Positions 7,734 through 16,283 are shown, numbered from the stretch's first letter. The stretch: DNA of 64,000 nt from Trebonia sp963843745 (GCA_963843745.1 CAWJLP010000006.1:62001-126000); one strand, 5' to 3'. Translations and numbers: made by a program. The notes: generated by a model from the sequence alone, not told the origin.

Positions 7734-9076
7734 CGCCTGCTTCCTCCCCTCGCCTCAGCGGACGCGGCGGACCGCGGCATCGTCAAGGTCACCTTCGTCC
7801 CTTCTCCCACGGCGGACTGCACTGTCGCCGAGCCGCCGTGGCGGCTCATCCGGCCGTGGACCGACTGAGCCAGGCCCTTGCGGTCGCCGGGTACGGCGTC
7901 CGGGTCGAAGCCCTTGCCACGGTCTCTGACCGCCACCTCCACCTGCTTGGGCTCGACCTCGGCATAGACCGAGATCACGCCGGCGCCGGACCACTTCGCG
8001 GCGTTGACAGTCGCCTCGCGAGCCGCCGCGAGCAGCGCATTCAGGTCGTCGTCGAGCGCGCAGTCGCCGACCGTGACCACCTCGACAGGCACCCCGTGCC
8101 TGGCCTCGACGTCCCGCTGGATCTGCCTGACCCCCTCGCCGACCGTTGTCGCGTCCCCGTCGCCGAGAGTGCGTCCCTCGAACAGCCAGGAGCGCAGCTC
8201 CCGCTCCTGCGCCCTGGCGAGCTGGACGACCTGCTGGGGATCGTCGGCGCGGCGCTGGATGAGCGCGAGCGTCTGCAGCACCGAGTCGTGCACGCGGGCG
8301 GAGATGTCGGCCCGCTCCTCCGCTCTGGCCCTCGCCGACCGTTCCAGCACCAGGTCCCTGGCGATGCGCAGCCACCACGGCCCGAGCAGCACCACGATCC
8401 CGGCGGCCACGAGGATCACGCCGGCGAGCGGCCGCAGCAGGGCGACGCTCTCGTGCGACGTCAGCAGCCAGCCGAACCCGGCCCCCAGCAACGCGACCGC
8501 CGCGACGAGCCGCCACCCCAGGCCGCGCCGCATGCCCTGGCCGCCACCGAGGCTTTCCAGCGGTTCGACCAGGTGCCGCATCACCGCTTGCTCGCTATCG
8601 GACGCGTTCCGCCAGATGAGTACCAGCAAGACCACGCTGGGGACCTGCTGCCAGCCGTAGGTGTTGATCAGCCCGGCGTTGAGCACGCTGGCCAGGCCCA
8701 GCACGACGCACATCAGCGAGGCCAGCGCGATGGCCAGGGCGATGCCGCGGGAATCGTGCCGCGCCCTGCTCCCGATGCTGGCATCCGCGCCCCTGGCCGG
8801 GATCAGCAGCCAGCCGCCGAGGTAGAACGGGATTGTCCAGCCTTGCGAGACCAGTGTTATGACCACGAACACGATGCGCACGGTGGTCGGGCTGAAACCG
8901 CGCCAGGCGGCGATGCCGCCCGCAACCCCGCCCGCGAGGCGGTCTTCTGGGTCGCGCCGCAATGGCTCGCCATTACCGCGGTTCCGCCACCGCTCCGCCC
9001 GCCTGTGCCAGTGCGGAGGGCCGCGGAACCCGTTCGGCGGCCACGCCTGCTCGGTCGGTTCGGTCTGCTGGTGCAC
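7730..9076 (-). CDS. PspC-domain sensor histidine kinase
   Basis: A 448-residue membrane kinase. Residues 35-95 form a PspC domain (LRRDPEDRLAGGVAGGIAAWRGFSPTTVRIVFVV, then FYLGGWLLIPA). Further membrane segments follow to about residue 240. The HisKA_3 helix carries the phospho-acceptor His in ISARVHDSVLQTLALI, and the ATP-binding domain shows AAREATVNAAKWSGA, DRGKGFDPDAVPGDRKGLAQSV and a C-terminal GEGTKVTLTMP. The start is a GTG at 9076 without a strong ribosome-binding site. It is transcribed with the LuxR regulator downstream and diverges from another PspC gene at 9217. Such kinases are thought to sense envelope state through the PspC region; the exact signal is unknown. Confidence 0.92.
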   Translation of the reverse strand: MHQQTEPTEQAWPPNGFRGPPHWHRRAERWRNRGNGEPLRRDPEDRLAGGVAGGIAAWRGFSPTTVRIVFVVITLVSQGWTIPFYLGGWLLIPARGADASIGSRARHDSRGIALAIALASLMCVVLGLASVLNAGLINTYGWQQVPSVVLLVLIWRNASDSEQAVMRHLVEPLESLGGGQGMRRGLGWRLVAAVALLGAGFGWLLTSHESVALLRPLAGVILVAAGIVVLLGPWWLRIARDLVLERSARARAEERADISARVHDSVLQTLALIQRRADDPQQVVQLARAQERELRSWLFEGRTLGDGDATTVGEGVRQIQRDVEARHGVPVEVVTVGDCALDDDLNALLAAAREATVNAAKWSGAGVISVYAEVEPKQVEVAVRDRGKGFDPDAVPGDRKGLAQSVHGRMSRHGGSATVQSAVGEGTKVTLTMPRSAASAEARGGSRR

Positions 9077-9216
9077 ACCACCATCATCGCCCGTTTTCCC
9101 GCATCCCGGGCATCGGGTCTTTCCCTGATATGCCCCTAGGCTGGCTGGGGTGGCTCAGGGTTGAGCCAGGGCTGTTCCGGATACCGCGCCGACGGCGAGG
9201 GAGGCACTCTTGAGGC

Positions 9217-9504
9217 ATGGATACTTCAACGGCTAACACCGACTCAGAGCCGACGGTCCCCGCCGGCCGCCCGCCACTACGCCGCGCCTACCACGGGCGC
9301 ATGCTTGCCGGCGTTGCCGCCGGCATCGCCGACTACCTCAACGTGGACGTCACGATCGTGCGCGTGGCCTTCGTCGTCTCCACCTTCTTCGGCGGCGCCG
9401 GCATCGCGGCCTACCTGGCCTGCCTGCTGCTCATCCCCGAGGAAGGCACCGACGAGTCAATCGCGAGCTCGCTGCTCGACTCCATTCAGCACGGATCGCG
9501 CTAG
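9217..9504 (+). CDS. PspC domain membrane protein
   Basis: A 95-residue protein made almost entirely of one PspC domain (residues 20-85: LRRAYHGRMLAGVAAGIADYLNVDVTIVRVAFVV, then GIAAYLACLLLIPEEG) with two hydrophobic segments. PspC proteins of the phage-shock response act at the cytoplasmic membrane. It is divergent from the PspC-domain kinase, whose N-terminal domain resembles it, so the free protein could titrate or be controlled by that kinase. The next gene begins 12 bp downstream with a clear AGGAGGG, indicating an operon. Confidence 0.9.
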   Translation: MDTSTANTDSEPTVPAGRPPLRRAYHGRMLAGVAAGIADYLNVDVTIVRVAFVVSTFFGGAGIAAYLACLLLIPEEGTDESIASSLLDSIQHGSR

Positions 9505-9516
9505 GAGGGCCGCGAC

Positions 9517-9978
9517 ATGTCTCCCACCTCCAGCCAGCAGTGGTCGCGCCGCATCCGCTACTCCGACCAGCACCTGCGGGTCTCCGACGCCGAGCGCAAC
9601 GCCGTCGCCGAGCAGCTCGGGACGCACTACAGCGACGGCAGGCTCGACCAGGCCGAGTTCGACGAGCGCGTCAGCAGGGCGATGGCGGCGAAGACCCGCG
9701 GCGACCTTGACGGCTTGTTCGACGACCTGCCGGACTCTGAGCCCGCCGGGGGCTCAAGGAACGCCAGGTCAGGCGACCCAGCGGTCCCGTACCGACGCCG
9801 CCGCCGGACCGGATTCGGCCGGATGCTCCTGCTGGTCGTGCTGGTCATCGCGGCGCTGTCCGTCGTCTCGCACGTCCTGACCGCATTCGCCTTCTACGTC
9901 CCGTGGTTCTGGATCGCGGCGCTCGTCGCGGTCGTCCTGCTGGTCAATAGGTCCGCCCACCACCGGCACGACCGCTGA
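9517..9978 (+). CDS. DUF1707 (SHOCT-like) membrane protein
   Basis: A 153-residue protein. Residues 18-70 form a DUF1707 domain (IRYSDQHLRVSDAERNAVAEQL, GRLDQAEFDERVSRAMAAKTRGDLDGLFDDLP), which is common in actinobacterial membrane-associated proteins of unknown role. A basic linker leads to two hydrophobic segments (MLLLVVLVIAALSVVSHVL and a C-terminal one) and a His-rich tail HHRHDR. AGGAGGG lies seven bases before the ATG. It appears co-transcribed with the PspC gene and is therefore likely part of the same envelope-stress group. Confidence 0.86.
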   Translation: MSPTSSQQWSRRIRYSDQHLRVSDAERNAVAEQLGTHYSDGRLDQAEFDERVSRAMAAKTRGDLDGLFDDLPDSEPAGGSRNARSGDPAVPYRRRRRTGFGRMLLLVVLVIAALSVVSHVLTAFAFYVPWFWIAALVAVVLLVNRSAHHRHDR

Positions 9979-9992
9979 GCCATGCGGGCTTG

Positions 9993-11024
9993 CTATTCGA
10001 CGGAGGTCCCGATCGGGGTGCTGGCCGCCAGGCCGAGGTCGCGCATGGCCTTGCGGTAGGCGACGGCGACCGCGTCGAAGCGCAGGTGAAGCTCGGCGGC
10101 CAGGTCGAACGGCACGCGCTCGGGTCGCTGCGACTCGACGACAACCTGGTCCTGGCCGAAGATGGTGTCTTCGAATTCGCGGATCACCCGGTCCGGCTGG
10201 CCGGTGTTGTAGTTGCGGCCGATGACCACGTAGCCGGCGCAGCGGTCGGCGGCAGCCGGCTGCGAGGCGAAGAAATAGACCATGCCGCGTTCTCCGCCCC
10301 AGCCCAGCCGCAGCACGATCGTGTAGGGCAGGTGCAGCTCGTAACGGCTGCGCCGTTCCGGCGCCCCGGCCTGCTCGTTGCCGAATACCGGGAAGTCGTC
10401 GCTGTTGGGTGCCTCGGGACGGACGATCTCATACCGCAGCACGTGGCCGTCAGCGCGCACCTGGTGCGAGGGGACCACCGGCCGTTCCGGGTCGCCGAGC
10501 AGCCCCGGGTGCACCCAGGGGAAGTGCCCGAAGTCGGTGAAGTTCTCCACCTGCCGTGCCGCGTCGCAGCGCCACCGGTACGGCCCGGCAGGAACAACTG
10601 TCCACTCGCCGTTTTCCAGTTCCGGGACCTCGGGCAGCGGCCACCGCGGCTCGGCTAGCGCTACCCAGATCAGGCCGTACCGCTCCCGCGCGCGGAATGC
10701 CTGGATCCGGGCCTTGGCCGGGACCGCCGCCGGGTCCTCTTTCTGCGGGATAGCCACGCACCGGCCGTCAGCGCCGTACCGCCAGCCGTGGTAGGCGCAA
10801 ACCAGCTCGTCGCCCCGCACCCAGCCCAATGACAACGCGGTACCGCGATGCACGCACAGATCAGACATCGCCCGCAGCGCGCCGCCGGCCCCGCGCCAGA
10901 CCACCAGCGGCTCACCGAGCAGGTCGGCGTGCACGGGACGGTCAGCGACCTCGCCGGCGAACGCGACGGGATGCCAGCACGCGCGCTGGGCGGCCAGATC
11001 CGCGAACACTCCCGGTGAACTCAT
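9993..11024 (-). CDS. Rieske [2Fe-2S] ring-hydroxylating oxygenase, alpha subunit type
   Basis: A 343-residue two-domain oxygenase. The Rieske cluster ligands are in CVHRG and CAYHGW (about residues 58-80). The catalytic domain holds ENFTDFGHFPWVHPGLLGD, with two histidines for the mononuclear iron and an acidic bridge residue. The size and layout resemble the vanillate O-demethylase/PobA-like class rather than large dioxygenase subunits. No reductase, ferredoxin or beta subunit lies nearby, so electrons must come from elsewhere, and the substrate is unknown. The ATG at 11024 is preferred; an in-frame GTG at 11030 is the alternative. The gene is convergent with the DUF1707 gene, only 14 bp apart. 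Confidence 0.9.
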   Translation of the reverse strand: MSSPGVFADLAAQRACWHPVAFAGEVADRPVHADLLGEPLVVWRGAGGALRAMSDLCVHRGTALSLGWVRGDELVCAYHGWRYGADGRCVAIPQKEDPAAVPAKARIQAFRARERYGLIWVALAEPRWPLPEVPELENGEWTVVPAGPYRWRCDAARQVENFTDFGHFPWVHPGLLGDPERPVVPSHQVRADGHVLRYEIVRPEAPNSDDFPVFGNEQAGAPERRSRYELHLPYTIVLRLGWGGERGMVYFFASQPAAADRCAGYVVIGRNYNTGQPDRVIREFEDTIFGQDQVVVESQRPERVPFDLAAELHLRFDAVAVAYRKAMRDLGLAASTPIGTSVE

Positions 11025-11040
11025 CCCCACCCCCGACAGT

Positions 11041-11100
11041 ATTTCAGGTGAGGGAGCCGAGGCCGCGGAATTTCAGGCGAGAGAGCCGAGCCGAGGCCGG
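11041..11100. repeat. Imperfect direct repeat, 29-bp offset
   Basis: ATTTCAGGTGAGGGAGCCGA at 11041 recurs as ATTTCAGGCGAGAGAGCCGA at 11070 with two mismatches. It lies upstream of the Rieske oxygenase start and downstream of the OmpR-type regulator stop, so a regulatory role at the oxygenase promoter is possible. Confidence 0.5.
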
Positions 11101-11151
11101 ACCCTGGCGGCCTGGCCGATTCGGGCGCGCCACAGCCGCCGCAGCAGCGCG

Positions 11152-11865
11152 CTAGGTCTCATCGTCATCGTCCTCGCGGGGCAGCCGCAGGCTGTAGCCG
11201 ACGGCGCGCTGGGTGTGGATCAGGTCCGGACCTGCGATCGCGAGCTTGCGCCGCAAGTAGGCCACGTAAGTGGACACCACCGTGCTGGAGCCGCCGAAGT
11301 CGTAATCCCACACGTGCTCGAGGAGCTGGACCCTGCTCAGCACCCGGCCCGGGTAGAGCATGAAGTAGCGCAGCAGCCGGAACTCCGTCGGGGACAGCTC
11401 GATGAGCCGGCTGCCGCGGCGCACCTCGTAGGTGTCCTGGTCGAGCGTGAGGTCCGCGAACTCGAGGACAGCGCCGACGGGCGCCGGGCGGGTGCGGCGC
11501 AGCACGGTGCGAACCCGGGCAGCGAGCTCTTCGAGCCCGAACGGCTTGGTCATGTAGTCGTCGCCGCCGATGGTCAGCCCGGTGACCTTGTCGTCCTTGG
11601 CGTCCCTAGCGGTCAGGAAGATTATCGGGACCCGGTTGCCGTCCCTGCGCAGCCGGCGGACGATCTCGAACCCGTCCAGGTCCGGCAGCATCACGTCCAG
11701 GATCACCAGGTCGAAGCGCTGACCGCGGGCGAGGCGCAGCGCGTCCGTTCCGTTCTCCGCGGCGGTCACCCCGAAGCCAAGGAAGCGCAGAGACGCCGCC
11801 ACGGCGTCCCGCAGGAACGGCTCGTCGTCGACCACGAGCAGATCCGCGGCGTCGTCGGATGTCAT
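11152..11865 (-). CDS. OmpR/PhoB-type response regulator (orphan)
   Basis: A 237-residue regulator. The receiver has VVDDEPFLRDAV, the acceptor Asp in LVILDVMLPDLDGF and the Lys in YMTKPFGLEEL. The winged-helix DNA-binding domain (about 135-230) has SRLIELSPTEFRLLRYFMLYPGRVLSRVQLLEHVW and STVVSTYVAYLRRKL. The overall pattern is like mycobacterial MprA/TrcR-type regulators. No histidine kinase is adjacent, so its partner is elsewhere or lost. Two GTGAAC direct repeats, at 11888 and 11933 in the divergent upstream region, could be autoregulatory sites, but this is weak. Confidence 0.93.
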   Translation of the reverse strand: MTSDDAADLLVVDDEPFLRDAVAASLRFLGFGVTAAENGTDALRLARGQRFDLVILDVMLPDLDGFEIVRRLRRDGNRVPIIFLTARDAKDDKVTGLTIGGDDYMTKPFGLEELAARVRTVLRRTRPAPVGAVLEFADLTLDQDTYEVRRGSRLIELSPTEFRLLRYFMLYPGRVLSRVQLLEHVWDYDFGGSSTVVSTYVAYLRRKLAIAGPDLIHTQRAVGYSLRLPREDDDDET

Positions 11866-12023
11866 CGCGCCAGCCCAGCATGGCCAAGTGAACAGAGTGT
11901 GGGAGAGACCTCCAAGTTCTATGTGAACCGCCAGGGAGCCAGAGCGAGAGCAGCACGGCGAGGGCGGAGAATCCTGTTCCTCCCCCTCGTCGCCGCCTAC
12001 CGCGGCACCGTACGATCGGGCGC

Positions 12024-13163
12024 ATGATCGTACCGCTCGCCGCCCGGTGGGTCGCGGCGGTGTGCGGCATATTGCTGCTGTTCACCGCCTGGAGCAGCGT
12101 GATCGGCACGCTGATAGTGCCCAGGCCGGTCGGCTCCTGGCTGACCCGCGGGGTGGACCGGGTGGTCGTCGCCACCTACCGGCTCGTAAAACGGCACTTC
12201 CGCAACTACCAGAGCAGGGACCGGCTCCTCGCCACCCAGGCGGCGGCCATCCTGATAACGCAGCTCCTGGGCTGGCTGGCGCTCATCTTCGTCGGCTACA
12301 CGCTCCTGCTGTGGCCGATGACCAGCCGCGGCATCGCTTCTGCTTTCATCGACGCGGGCTCGTCAATCTTCACGCTCGGCTTCGCCGAGCCGCAGGGTGC
12401 GGCGCCGGCCGTGATCGTCTTCCTCGCCGCCGGCTCCGGGCTGGTCATCGTGGCGCTCCAGATCGGCTACCTGCCGGCGCTGTACAACGCGTTCAACCGG
12501 CGGGAGACCGAGGTCACGCTGCTCAACGCGCGAGGCGGCTTTCCCGCCTGGGGACCGGAACTGCTCGCGCGCACCCACTACGCGCTCGGTACGGGCGTTT
12601 CGACGATCAACACGCTGCCCGAGCTGTACATGAACTGGGAACGCTGGGCCGCGGACGTCGCGGAAAGCCACAGCACGTACCTGCCGCTCGTCAGGTTCCG
12701 TTCGCCGCTCGGTCTCTCCTCCTGGGTAACCTCCCTGCTCTCGGTGCTCGACTCCGCGGCGCTCATCCTCTCGCTCGCCCCGGAAGAAGCGCCGACCGTG
12801 CAGGCCAGGCTCTGCCTGCGCGGCGGGTTCCAGTGCTTCCGCCGCATCGCGCGGGCGATGGGCTTCGACGTGCCTGACGAGGCCGACCCGGACGCGGGGA
12901 TCACGCTGACCTTCGAGGAATTCCTTGACGCAGTGGCGCGGTTGAACGACGTCGGCTTCAAGATAAGCCGCGACCCAGCCGACGCATGGCCAGACTTCGT
13001 GGGCTGGCGGGTCAACTACGAGCAGCAGGCCTACCAGATAGCGGAGGCCATCGACGCGGTGCCCGCGCTGTGGTCGGGACCTCGCCACCACACGGTGAAA
13101 CCGATTCCGCCGGTCCGGCCGCCCCTCGGCAGGCCGCGCGGCTCGACTCCCCAGAGCACGTAA
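12024..13163 (+). CDS. Membrane protein with pore-loop-like segment
   Basis: A 379-residue protein with three clear membrane helices in the first 155 residues (ARWVAAVCGILLLFTAW, ATQAAAILITQLLGWLALIF and VIVFLAAGSGLVIVALQIGY). Between the second and third lies FIDAGSSIFTLGFAEPQG, arranged like the pore loop of two-helix potassium channels, but without the canonical TVGYG filter. The remainder is soluble and conserved-looking (NRRETEVTLLNARGG, ELYMNWERWAADVAESHSTY). I recall this type as a widespread actinobacterial protein of unknown function; channel activity is a guess. It diverges from the OmpR regulator across 158 bp. Confidence 0.65.
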   Translation: MIVPLAARWVAAVCGILLLFTAWSSVIGTLIVPRPVGSWLTRGVDRVVVATYRLVKRHFRNYQSRDRLLATQAAAILITQLLGWLALIFVGYTLLLWPMTSRGIASAFIDAGSSIFTLGFAEPQGAAPAVIVFLAAGSGLVIVALQIGYLPALYNAFNRRETEVTLLNARGGFPAWGPELLARTHYALGTGVSTINTLPELYMNWERWAADVAESHSTYLPLVRFRSPLGLSSWVTSLLSVLDSAALILSLAPEEAPTVQARLCLRGGFQCFRRIARAMGFDVPDEADPDAGITLTFEEFLDAVARLNDVGFKISRDPADAWPDFVGWRVNYEQQAYQIAEAIDAVPALWSGPRHHTVKPIPPVRPPLGRPRGSTPQST

Positions 13164-13176
13164 ATGACTTGTCATT
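13163..13176. promoter_or_regulatory. Candidate MarR operator
   Basis: AATGAC-TT-GTCATT is a perfect 6-bp inverted repeat lying 25-38 bp before the MarR start and overlapping the last base of the preceding gene's stop codon. MarR proteins usually bind 14-18 bp palindromes overlapping their own promoter, so autoregulation is likely. Confidence 0.6.
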
Positions 13177-13200
13177 AATTCCCTGGCTATGCTGGGGCGC

Positions 13201-13773
13201 ATGACCGGTCTGTGGCTCACCGCGGACGAACAGCGGGCGTGGCGCACCTACCTGCGACTGAACTCGCTGCTGCTGGCCCGGCTTAACCGCCAGCTGCAGC
13301 AGGACTCCGGGCTCACCCTGCCGGAGTACGAGGTACTCGTGCAGCTCAGCGAGGCGCAGCAGCAGCGGCGCCGTCCGTTCCAGATCTGCGAGGCGCTGAA
13401 CTGGGAGCAAAGCCGTCTGTCCCATCAGCTCACCCGCATGGAGCACCGCGGGCTTGTCGCCAGGGAAGAGTGCGAGGCTGACGGCAGGGGCGCGTTCGTG
13501 GTGCTGACGGCGGCCGGGGCCGACGCCATCCGGTCGGCCGCCCCCGGGCACGTGGCGGCCGTCCGGCAGCTAGTCTTCGACCGCCTGGGCGACGATCAGC
13601 GCGCCGCGTTCGAGCAGGCCTGCGCCGCCATCATCGGCGCGTTGGCGGAGTTAGGGGTTCGAGCCGCCGCCGGGGGGATCGCCCGGGCCATTGGTGGCCG
13701 GGCCGCTGCTGGCCTGGCCATTGGTAGCCTGGCCATTGCCGGCCTGGCCGTTACTGACGGTGCCACTGCCTGA
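13201..13773 (+). CDS. MarR family transcriptional regulator
   Basis: A winged-helix regulator, 190 residues from the ATG at 13201 (an in-frame ATG at 13189 is possible). The DNA-binding part (about residues 50-115) reads SGLTLPEYEVLVQLSEAQ, QICEALNWEQSRLSHQLTRMEHRGLVAREE and DGRGAFVVLTAAG. The normal MarR fold ends near residue 150. The last 41 codons (GGIARAIGGRAAAGLAIG and so on) are the antisense of the repeat-encoded tail of the convergent gene, so the natural end may have been lost by mutation of a stop. A perfect inverted repeat lies just upstream. Confidence 0.88.
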   Translation: MTGLWLTADEQRAWRTYLRLNSLLLARLNRQLQQDSGLTLPEYEVLVQLSEAQQQRRRPFQICEALNWEQSRLSHQLTRMEHRGLVAREECEADGRGAFVVLTAAGADAIRSAAPGHVAAVRQLVFDRLGDDQRAAFEQACAAIIGALAELGVRAAAGGIARAIGGRAAAGLAIGSLAIAGLAVTDGATA

Positions 13774-14697
13774 GCCGTTGCCGGCCTGACCGCTGCTGGC
13801 CTGGCCGTTACTGACGGTGCTACTGCCTGGGCCGTTCCGGCTGTTCGCGGGGGCGCCGGCCCGCTGCCCGACGTCACCGTTGTGCTGGCTTTCCTGTCCC
13901 GGGTACACGGGCGGCTGGTTCTGGGCCGCCGCCGGGATCCTGCCAGGGAAAAGGTCTTTCACGTATGGGACGCAGTCCTGGTACACCTTGAGCCAGTCGC
14001 GGGTGCCGACCAGCTTGGTGAGCTGTTCCCACAGCGATAGCTCCGTTACCCAGGATGACAGCCCCTCCGGGTGCTGGTAGTAGGAGTAGTAAGCGCGGCA
14101 GCTATTGCTGAGCACTGACTGCACCAACGCGGTCGACTGGGCGACCGACGGGGCTGTCGTCGGTTCCAGGCCGGCCGACGTCGCCTCCACCCGCGGCGCC
14201 GCGGAGTGCCCCGTGGAACCCTTCGGGAACGAGGCACCCGCCGACGGGCTGGCCATGTGCGCGATAGCCCGGAGCGGGCCGGCGAAGTTGCCCGTGACCA
14301 GCACGGCGACCACGAGCACGGCGGCCGCCGCGACAGCGGACAGCACCGCCGGCCGCAGGACCGCACGCCGCAGGAGATGCCGCCGGGCCGGGCGCACCCG
14401 GTGCCGCGCCGGCGGCCGCCCCGGCCGGGCTCGCGACCCGTCGGGCAGCGCCTCGAGCAGCATGGTCGCCCCCGGGCGGCCGGCCTGGCCCAGCCCGAGC
14501 GCGCGGAACTCCGCCATCGCGTTCGCCTCGCCGTACAGCTCGGCGGCCACGGGGCCCGCGCGAAGCGCGGCAAGGGCGTCCGCTACCGGACGCAGCGCGA
14601 CCGGGACGTCGGCCGTCTTCCCGGCCAGCACGGCGTCGAGGTCTCGCTCGTCGAACGGCGCGGGACCCCAGCCGGATGGCGGGAGGCTGTCTGGCAT
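13651..14697 (-). CDS. Membrane protein with repetitive tail, probable partner of the adjacent ECF sigma
   Basis: A 348-residue single-pass protein. Residues 1-100 are cytoplasmic (WGPAPFDERDLDAVLAGKTA, LRPVADALAALRAGP), a layout seen in actinobacterial anti-sigma-like proteins. A basic stretch precedes one helix (VLSAVAAAAVLVVAVLVTGN). The exported part contains a conserved-looking Cys pair region (SNSCRAYYSYYQHPE, WLKVYQDCVPYVKDL) and ends in a low-complexity Ser/Gly/Asn/Gln tail (SNGQAGNGQATNGQ) encoded by DNA repeats. It starts 26 bp after the ECF sigma gene stop on the same strand. An anti-sigma role is inferred from position and topology; no ZAS motif is visible. Confidence 0.7.
   Translation of the reverse strand: MPDSLPPSGWGPAPFDERDLDAVLAGKTADVPVALRPVADALAALRAGPVAAELYGEANAMAEFRALGLGQAGRPGATMLLEALPDGSRARPGRPPARHRVRPARRHLLRRAVLRPAVLSAVAAAAVLVVAVLVTGNFAGPLRAIAHMASPSAGASFPKGSTGHSAAPRVEATSAGLEPTTAPSVAQSTALVQSVLSNSCRAYYSYYQHPEGLSSWVTELSLWEQLTKLVGTRDWLKVYQDCVPYVKDLFPGRIPAAAQNQPPVYPGQESQHNGDVGQRAGAPANSRNGPGSSTVSNGQASSGQAGNGSGSGTVSNGQAGNGQATNGQASSGPATNGPGDPPGGGSNP
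13744..13836. repeat. 36-bp direct repeat inside the low-complexity tail
   Basis: A 36-base segment starting CTGGCCGTTACTGACGGTG at 13744-13779 recurs at 13801-13836 with two mismatches, an offset of 57 bp. Shorter related units (CTGGCCATTG) continue leftwards to about 13687. The repeats encode the Ser/Asn/Gly/Gln tail of the minus-strand protein and extend under the MarR frame. Confidence 0.75.
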
Positions 14698-14723
14698 ATC
14701 ACCGTCTGGAACGCCGAACCTCG

Positions 14724-15278
14724 TCAAAGCGTTACACCCGCCCGTGACACCAGGGTCGCCAGCTTCTTCAGCCCGCGATGCGCCGCCACCCGGACCGCCC
14801 CGGGAGACCGGCCGAGTATCTCCGCCACCGCCTCGGTATCCAGCCCGGCGACGACCCGGAGGAAGACCACCTCCGCCTGCTGTTCCGGCAGCCTGGAGAG
14901 CAGCGCCATCGCCAACTCGGTCGCCATGTGGTCCATCGCGACCTGCTCCGCGTCGGCCGTGCGCGGGATGTCCATGGGGCTTATCTCGTCCAGCGGCTCG
15001 GACGGGTGGCGCTTGCGCAGCCTGACCTGGTCGAGCAGCCGCCGGCGCGCGGTTGTGAACAGCCATGCCCGCCAGGCGGTCTCGTCGCCGGTGAACCTCG
15101 GCAGTCCCCTGACCACCTGGACCCAGGTCTCCGCCGCCACGTCTTCGGCGTGTTCCGACGCGACCACCCGCAGGTAGCGGAGCAGAGCAGGATTCACGTC
15201 CCGCCACAGGACCGAGAACGCCTGCTCGCTGCCCCGCTGGGCGGCCGCCAACAGCGCCGCGAAGTCCTCGCCCACCAC
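14724..15278 (-). CDS. ECF RNA polymerase sigma factor
   Basis: A 184-residue ECF sigma. Region 2 shows HAEDVAAETWVQVVRGLPRF and AWLFTTARRRLLDQVRLRKR (residues 45-90). Region 4 shows LSRLPEQQAEVVFLRVVAGLDTEAVAEILGRSPGAVRVAAHRGLKKL (about 130-178). The linker contains a polar segment with ADAEQVAMDHMATE. The start is a GTG at 15278; a second GTG follows directly, so the first codon is uncertain by one. The downstream membrane protein is its likely regulator. It is not closely similar to the sigma at 573. Confidence 0.94.
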   Translation of the reverse strand: MVGEDFAALLAAAQRGSEQAFSVLWRDVNPALLRYLRVVASEHAEDVAAETWVQVVRGLPRFTGDETAWRAWLFTTARRRLLDQVRLRKRHPSEPLDEISPMDIPRTADAEQVAMDHMATELAMALLSRLPEQQAEVVFLRVVAGLDTEAVAEILGRSPGAVRVAAHRGLKKLATLVSRAGVTL

Positions 15279-15389
15279 ATGCCGAGTATCGGCAAACAGC
15301 GGACCCTCGCGCAGCTAAATCCGCATCAATATCGCAACCAGTCACACAGGGAACAGGACTCAACGATCAGCCGCGCCGCCCCGCGCTCG

Positions 15390-16283
15390 TTACCTGCTGC
15401 CCTGGATCAGCGCGGCGAGGAGGGTCTTCGTGGCGGCGGTCAGCTGGCGATCGGCGCTCACAGCCGCCGACAGGTTCCACCGCATGGCCGGGTCGTCGAA
15501 CGGGATCGCGCGCAGGCCCTCCCCCCGCTCGCCCGCCACGGCCGACGCCGGCACGAGAGTGGTACCGAACCCCGCGCGCGCGAGCCTCATCATCAGCGTG
15601 TAATCGATGATCTCGAACGCCGACTGCGTGTCGCCAAGGGCGCTGTCGACGATGGCCCGGACGCCCCAGCCCGGCGGGAAGCGCAAGATCATCTCTTCCC
15701 GTAGATCGGCGACGCCGACCCGGTCCCGGCCGGCGAGCGCGTGGTCCGAGCGGCACACGAACACCATCGGCTCGCTCCACAGGTCGTAGCGGACGACGCC
15801 GCGCGACAAGTCGCTGACGTGGCCGTTGCCGCCGCTGGCGCACAGTGCGATGTCCGCCGAGCCGTCGCGGACCGATCGCAGGTTGCCCGCGGAGCCCGAT
15901 GAGGACTGGCGCAGCTTGACGATGACGCCGGGATGCCGGTCCCTGACGCGCTCGAGCATCTCGGCGAGGTCAAGCGTCCCCGTGTTGAGCGTGCAGGCCA
16001 GCGTGACCGTGCCGCGGACCTGGCCGGAGACGGCCGCCACGTCGTCCCTGGCCGCCTGGACGGCCTCGAGGATCCGCTGGGCGCCGGCCTGGAGCGCGGC
16101 CCCGTGCTCGGTCAGCACGATCGGCGTGACGCTGCGGTCGAACAGCGGCACCCCGAGCTCCCGCTCCAGGCGGGCGATGGCGCTGGACATGGCCGACTGG
16201 ACGATGTGAGCGTGCCTGGCGGCGGCGGTGAAGCTGCCGGTCTCGCAGCACGCCAGGAAGTAGTCCAGGTCGCGGAGGTCCAC
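15390..16283 (-). CDS. LysR family transcriptional regulator
   Basis: A 297-residue LysR regulator beginning at a GTG at 16283. The N-terminal winged helix reads LRDLDYFLACCETGSFTAAA and IVQSAMSSAIARLERELGVPLFDRS. The effector-binding domain (about 90-290) follows, with RGTVTLACTLNTGTLDLAEML. The gene diverges from a SpoIIE-type phosphatase gene at 16412; in LysR systems the divergent gene is often the target. A 15-bp palindrome with a T-N11-A core lies 19-33 bp upstream. No metabolic gene is adjacent, so the inducer is unknown. Confidence 0.93.
   Translation of the reverse strand: MDLRDLDYFLACCETGSFTAAARHAHIVQSAMSSAIARLERELGVPLFDRSVTPIVLTEHGAALQAGAQRILEAVQAARDDVAAVSGQVRGTVTLACTLNTGTLDLAEMLERVRDRHPGVIVKLRQSSSGSAGNLRSVRDGSADIALCASGGNGHVSDLSRGVVRYDLWSEPMVFVCRSDHALAGRDRVGVADLREEMILRFPPGWGVRAIVDSALGDTQSAFEIIDYTLMMRLARAGFGTTLVPASAVAGERGEGLRAIPFDDPAMRWNLSAAVSADRQLTAATKTLLAALIQGSR

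Noticed and set aside
8004..8660. Long Ser/Arg/Pro-rich ORFs antisense to the PspC kinase and similar shadows elsewhere
   Set aside because: Composition is that of out-of-frame GC-rich DNA; the opposite strand encodes clear protein families.
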